Source of the DNA: Paenibacillus_E sp964253085
GTDB lineage: Bacteria; Bacillota; Bacilli; Paenibacillales; NBRC-103111
Reading direction: 5' to 3'
DNA: 64,000 bases
NCBI RefSeq assembly: GCF_964253085.1
Contig: NZ_CAXUQH020000001.1
Span: 806,001 to 870,000 of the forward strand
Below, one piece after another: positions 60,545 through 64,000 of the stretch; position 1 is the first letter of the stretch, and each line of letters starts with the position of its first letter. A program made the translations under genes and the position numbers. Under the pieces are notes generated by a model that saw only the letters and a program-made list of their open reading frames with translations, was not told the DNA's origin and did no database searches.

Positions 60545-61576
60545 ATGACTACAAAAACAGAAACATTGAAATCCAGAGACCTTAGCGGGTTCATTACCAA
60601 ATACGCTATCTACATCGTACTAGTTGTTCTAGTTATTGGGATCGCGATTTATGATCCACGCTTTTTATCCGTAAGTATCTTACGTGATATCTTATTGCAG
60701 TCATCCACTCGTGTTATTATTGCGTTGGGTGCAGCGTTCATTCTGATCACGGGCGGAACGGATTTATCCGCAGGGCGAATTGTTGGTTTATCCGCGGTAA
60801 TCTCCGCATCTATGCTCCAAACAGAAGAGTATGGCAGAAGATTTTTCCCTGACTTACCGCAATTGCCAATGATTGTTCCGATTGCGATTGCAGTTGTAGC
60901 GGGATTAGTAGTTGGATTAATTAATGGGATTGTCGTTGCTAAGTTCCGAGTCCCGCCATTTATTGCGACACTAGGAACGATGGTAGCTGTATACGGTGCG
61001 AACTCCTTGTACTTCGATATGAAGCCAAACCAATCACAACCAATCGGTGGTCTTCGTCCTGATTTCAGTAGTCTAGGAACGGGATCCATTGGCTCCAGCG
61101 CTACCTACTCGATTCCTTATATCGTTATTTTCGCGATTGTCGTTTCGGTTATTGTATGGATCGTATTTAATAAAACAAAGCTTGGCAAATATATGTACGC
61201 GATTGGCGGCAACATTCACGCGGCTGTCGTTTCTGGGATTAACGTAAATCGTTACTTGATCTATATCTATGCGATTGCAGGTGCACTTTACGGACTTGCA
61301 GGGGTTTTGGAAGCAGCAAGAACGGGTGGAGCAACGAATAACTACGGTAACATGTACGAGCTTGATGCGATCGCAGCTTGCGTTGTCGGCGGTGTATCAA
61401 CTTCAGGTGGTATCGGTACAGTACCAGGTGTTCTTGCAGGGGTATTGATCTTCAGTGTTATCAACTACGGTTTGACGTTTATCGGAATTAGCCCATACTG
61501 GCAGTTGATTATCAAAGGTGTGATCATCGTTGCTGCGGTAGCGTTTGATATGCGGAAATATATGAATTCGAAGTAA
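60545..61576 (+). CDS. mglC: Sugar ABC transporter permease (MglC)
   Basis: 343-residue membrane subunit with about ten membrane segments, of the RbsC/MglC family: LITGGTDLSAGRIVGLSAVI, VVAKFRVPPFIATLGTM, GGNIHAAVVSGINV and YELDAIAACVVGGVSTSGGI are family core segments. It follows mglA after 18 bp with GGAGGGGG upstream and ends the transporter operon at a terminator. Confidence 0.95.
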   Translation: MTTKTETLKSRDLSGFITKYAIYIVLVVLVIGIAIYDPRFLSVSILRDILLQSSTRVIIALGAAFILITGGTDLSAGRIVGLSAVISASMLQTEEYGRRFFPDLPQLPMIVPIAIAVVAGLVVGLINGIVVAKFRVPPFIATLGTMVAVYGANSLYFDMKPNQSQPIGGLRPDFSSLGTGSIGSSATYSIPYIVIFAIVVSVIVWIVFNKTKLGKYMYAIGGNIHAAVVSGINVNRYLIYIYAIAGALYGLAGVLEAARTGGATNNYGNMYELDAIAACVVGGVSTSGGIGTVPGVLAGVLIFSVINYGLTFIGISPYWQLIIKGVIIVAAVAFDMRKYMNSK

Positions 61577-61583
61577 GCTTAAG

Positions 61584-61611
61584 AGGCTGTCGAGATTATC
61601 GGCAGCCTTTT
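61584..61611 (+). terminator. Rho-independent terminator of mgl operon
   Basis: AGGCTGTCGA / TCGGCAGCCT (one G-U) with a short loop and TTTT. Confidence 0.8.
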
Positions 61612-61625
61612 ATCTTCGAGTATGT

Positions 61626-61639
61626 TGTAAGCGTTTACG
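61626..61639. promoter_or_regulatory. cre-like site before the chemoreceptor gene
   Basis: TGTAAGCGTTTACG, inside the near-palindrome TTGTAAGCGTTTACGAA; it departs from the CcpA consensus only at the last base. It lies 22 bp before the start codon, where a bound protein would stop transcription. Confidence 0.65.
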
Positions 61640-61661
61640 AATCAGTGGGGGGAATAGAACA

Positions 61662-63395
61662 ATGAATACAAATTACAACAGACCTGACTGGAAGAAGCGA
61701 CTCCTATTTATTTCTTTACAAACGAAGCTGGTGGGGGCTTTTGTTCTCGTCTCTTTGCTCGTTGGGATCACGAGTGGATTATCTTACATGTATATTAAAC
61801 AAGTGGACAACTCCTACACGGAGCTGCTCGACACGAATGTGAGACTGCTCCAGGAAGTTGCGGAAATTAAAGAAAAAACACAGATGCAAACAAGCTTATT
61901 GTTTGGGTATGTATTGGATCCGACGAAAGACAGGGAAAAGCGTTTAACGGATATGAATGCGACGCTCACTTCGATCATTACCAAAATGAAGGATAATAAT
62001 GGGAATGAGGAGGAACAATCCGCAGTTGGGGCCATGCTGGAGGCGAATCAAACCTTTGCTAGGCTGGTTCAAAAGGTAGTAGCTTACGGAGAAAAAGGAG
62101 ATACGTCCTTGGCCAAGGCGGAAGCCATGCAGTGGGCAATTCCAACAACGGAAACATTGACGCAAGCGGCGGCTAAAATTGAAGAGCTAGAGGCGGTCAT
62201 CCAGGCAGATGCTTCTGCTCAGAATCATCAGACCGTTGTATCGACGATACAGACGCTGATATGGGTGAGTGGCGCGGCGTTAGTCTTCGCACTAGCTTTG
62301 GGAATCTTCGTATCGCGCTCGATTGTTAAGCCAGTACGAACGATGGTGAGAGCGGCAGAGCGAATCGCGAATTGCGATTTAACCATGGGCGATATCGGGG
62401 TGAAAAGCCGCGACGAGTTGAGTGATTTGGCGACAGCTTTCAATCAGATGAAAGGCAATCTGCAGGGCTTGATTCGCCAAGTAGGTAATAGTGCGGAACA
62501 GGTAGCTGCGGCTTCGGAAGAGCTTAGTACGAATTCCAATCAGGTTAGTGAGTTATCGGAGCGGATCACGGGTACAATTCAAATCATTTCACAGGGCACG
62601 GATGCACAGGTAGGCAGTGTACATCAAGGTGTTGCCATCATGGAAGAAATGTCAGCAGGGGTTACGCAGATTGCTAGTGTGACGAAAACGGCGAATAAGC
62701 AGTCTTTGTTTGCGCAGCAGGAGGCGGGGGAGGGAACTGTGGCGATTGAGACTGCGATGTTGCAAATGAAGGCTATCCATCGGAAGATGGATGAATTGGC
62801 TGTCTCGGTCGATCGATTAAGCGGCCGTTCGGAGAAAATCGTCAACGCGAACGCGATGATCGCTGGTATTGCGCGGCAGACGAATATGCTGGCGCTCAAT
62901 GCTTCGATTGAAGCGGCACGGGCAGGCGCCGCGGGCAAGGGGTTTGCTGTGGTTGCGGAGGAAGTCCGCAAGCTGTCCATGCAGACCGGCGCAGCGGCGG
63001 AGGAAGTGGCTTCTCTCGTGACGAGTATCCAGGAGGAAACGAGGGACGTTATGCGCTCCACTGAAGCGGGCAGCCGCGAGGTGGAGACGGGGCTTGAGGT
63101 CGTCGGCGAAGCGGGAGCGATGTTCCGACGTATTCGTTCGGCGATGGACGAGGTCGCTCGGCAGATCGAGGAAGTGGCGAGCTGCTCGGAGGTCATCTCC
63201 GAGAAGACGCTCGTCGCCGTTGGCGTAATTCGCGCCATCGACGAGGTGGCCGGGCAGACGGCTGCGGGCGCGAAGAACGTCTCCGCCAACATCGAGGGGC
63301 AGTACGCGAGCATGGAGGAGATCGTCTCCTCCGCGACGGTGCTGAGTAGCATGGCTGCGGAACTGCAGGGGTTGATTGGGCGGTTTCGGGTGTAA
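61662..63395 (+). CDS. Methyl-accepting chemotaxis protein
   Basis: 577-residue transmembrane chemoreceptor. Segments at about 20-42 and 192-212 enclose a 150-residue four-helix-bundle sensor (4HB_MCP), followed by HAMP (SRSIVKPVRTMVRAAERIAN) and a signalling domain whose hairpin tip reads IARQTNMLALNASIEAARAG. KGFAVVAEEVRKLS follows. The place behind mglBAC and a cre-like site suggests a role in sugar taxis, possibly via the binding protein. The last third is strongly G+C-rich. GGGGGG site before the ATG. Confidence 0.93.
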   Translation: MNTNYNRPDWKKRLLFISLQTKLVGAFVLVSLLVGITSGLSYMYIKQVDNSYTELLDTNVRLLQEVAEIKEKTQMQTSLLFGYVLDPTKDREKRLTDMNATLTSIITKMKDNNGNEEEQSAVGAMLEANQTFARLVQKVVAYGEKGDTSLAKAEAMQWAIPTTETLTQAAAKIEELEAVIQADASAQNHQTVVSTIQTLIWVSGAALVFALALGIFVSRSIVKPVRTMVRAAERIANCDLTMGDIGVKSRDELSDLATAFNQMKGNLQGLIRQVGNSAEQVAAASEELSTNSNQVSELSERITGTIQIISQGTDAQVGSVHQGVAIMEEMSAGVTQIASVTKTANKQSLFAQQEAGEGTVAIETAMLQMKAIHRKMDELAVSVDRLSGRSEKIVNANAMIAGIARQTNMLALNASIEAARAGAAGKGFAVVAEEVRKLSMQTGAAAEEVASLVTSIQEETRDVMRSTEAGSREVETGLEVVGEAGAMFRRIRSAMDEVARQIEEVASCSEVISEKTLVAVGVIRAIDEVAGQTAAGAKNVSANIEGQYASMEEIVSSATVLSSMAAELQGLIGRFRV

Positions 63396-63426
63396 AACAT
63401 TACTATCCATATTTTTACATGTATAG

Positions 63427-63506
63427 TATAATCATAGTAATCAAATGGTGGTGGAGATCACCCCTGACTGGCAAGCGTATTTATACGCTGCCGGTCAGGG
63501 GTTTTT
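63427..63506 (+). other. -10-like box followed by terminator hairpin (possible short transcript)
   Basis: TATAAT at 63427 (no good -35) is followed 27 bp later by a strong hairpin ACCCCTGAC / GTCAGGGGT, with inner GGCA / TGCC and GTAT / ATAC, ending in T5. It may simply end the chemoreceptor transcript 60 bp after its stop, or delimit a small RNA. Confidence 0.5.
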
Positions 63507-63631
63507 GCATTCACCTGTCTTCACATGAGGTTGTAGAAATATGAGGCAAGTATTGCTATATGATACACCTGATGAGTTCGCTTGCTACCATCTGTCCCCA
63601 ATTCGCTAAACTCGGTGAAACGGACTCGAAA

Positions 63632-63963
63632 GGGAACGAAGATGCCTTATTTGGCCGAAATCGAACGAAACGAGACACAAGTGGAACGTAAAGGCACTAT
63701 TTGGTCAAATTTCGAGAGATATAACGATTTTCAAAGAAATAAGATACTGTAGTTCCCTTTGGATGACGATTTCACCTCTTTCCCCGCAAATAGAGCATCC
63801 TCGTTCCCTCTTCGTGGAAGGACTTAAGGGACAACCCCGATTATTTTGGGCACGTAGTAAGGGGGAGCGCTCTAACGGGGATCATAGTGCTGCTAAAGGG
63901 AACCATGTTCCGCAATTATCTGATTTTGAGCTTTTATAGACAAATAGAGGATCTACGTTCCGC
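63632..63963. repeat. Cluster of short interspersed repeats in both orientations
   Basis: About 22-bp units of the form GGGAACGAGGATGCTCTATTTG: plus at 63632 and 63683; minus at 63737, 63787 and 63941, with spacing near 50 bp for neighbouring pairs. The cores GGAACG and CTATTTG are kept, the middle varies. No coding region was recognised from 63507 to the right edge. Confidence 0.6.
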
Positions 63964-64000
63964 AACTTTGGTATGGAGGAAATACTTCGATTGAAGAACA

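Noticed and set aside
63976..64000. Possible gene start at the right edge (GGAGG followed by TTG at 63991)
   Set aside because: Only three codons lie in the window and the spacing of 11 nt is long, so it cannot be supported.

Overview
The window is a chromosomal segment of a low-to-moderate GC Gram-positive bacterium, most likely Paenibacillus or a close relative. The basis is the 16S/23S sequence, strong GGAGG-type ribosome binding sites with many TTG and GTG starts, SLH-domain exoprotein, HPr kinase, CcpA-type sites, YesM/YesN two-component pairs, and the MoxR/DUF58/DUF4129 cluster. No plasmid, prophage, transposase or CRISPR array was seen.

Layout. 0-1.2 kb: 5' part of a secreted beta-amylase (minus strand, running off the left edge) and a decayed SLH-domain fragment. 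1.4-4.2 kb: sulfate activation (cysD-cysN; the APS-kinase-like tail of CysN has lost its P-loop). 4.3-8.2 kb: beta-helix lipoprotein, exported alpha/beta hydrolase, YgjP-type metallopeptidase, phytanoyl-CoA dioxygenase-like protein and an AraC remnant. 8.2-18.7 kb: a coherent glycerol-phosphate/glycerophosphodiester region: HAD phosphatase, GlpP antiterminator, GlpD, MgtC-like protein, an Ugp-type ABC importer, two glycerophosphodiester phosphodiesterases and an unrecognised lipoprotein. Three untranslated leaders here carry intrinsic terminators; two share a clear sequence motif and are probable GlpP targets. 18.7-25.3 kb: NarL-type two-component pair, a 31-residue membrane peptide with an HTH-only LuxR regulator, an SLH-chitinase-like protein, and an ABC exporter fused to a CRP-like domain.

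25.3-42.2 kb: two complete 16S-23S-5S operons in direct orientation about 11.1 kb apart, each followed by a tRNA cluster (Tyr-Trp-Gln-Lys-Leu-Gly-Pro and fMet-Lys-Leu-Gly-Arg-Pro). The genes between them include a VOC protein, thioredoxin-like protein, TenA, a zinc-ribbon membrane protein, an XRE regulator with an apparently frameshifted tail, a HEAT-repeat protein and a FUSC-type membrane protein. The first 23S gene carries a 130-nt intervening sequence in helix 45 that the second lacks, and the two 23S genes also differ by paired, structure-preserving changes.

42.2-64 kb: MFS transporter, aldo/keto reductase, class A PBP, a secreted protein, a divergent HPr kinase, a zinc-ribbon protein, the MoxR-DUF58-DUF4129 operon (minus), then a sugar region: YesN/YesM-type regulator and kinase, an accessory sugar-binding lipoprotein, mglBAC and a chemoreceptor behind a CcpA-like site. 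The right end is non-coding with short dispersed repeats.

Strongest candidates for something undescribed: the 23S intervening sequence limited to one operon; a two-copy intergenic element with exchangeable hairpins (34.4 and 48.9 kb) that looks like a structured RNA or small mobile repeat; and the shared leader motif of the glycerol-phosphate genes. All functional calls come from reading the sequence, with no database search.
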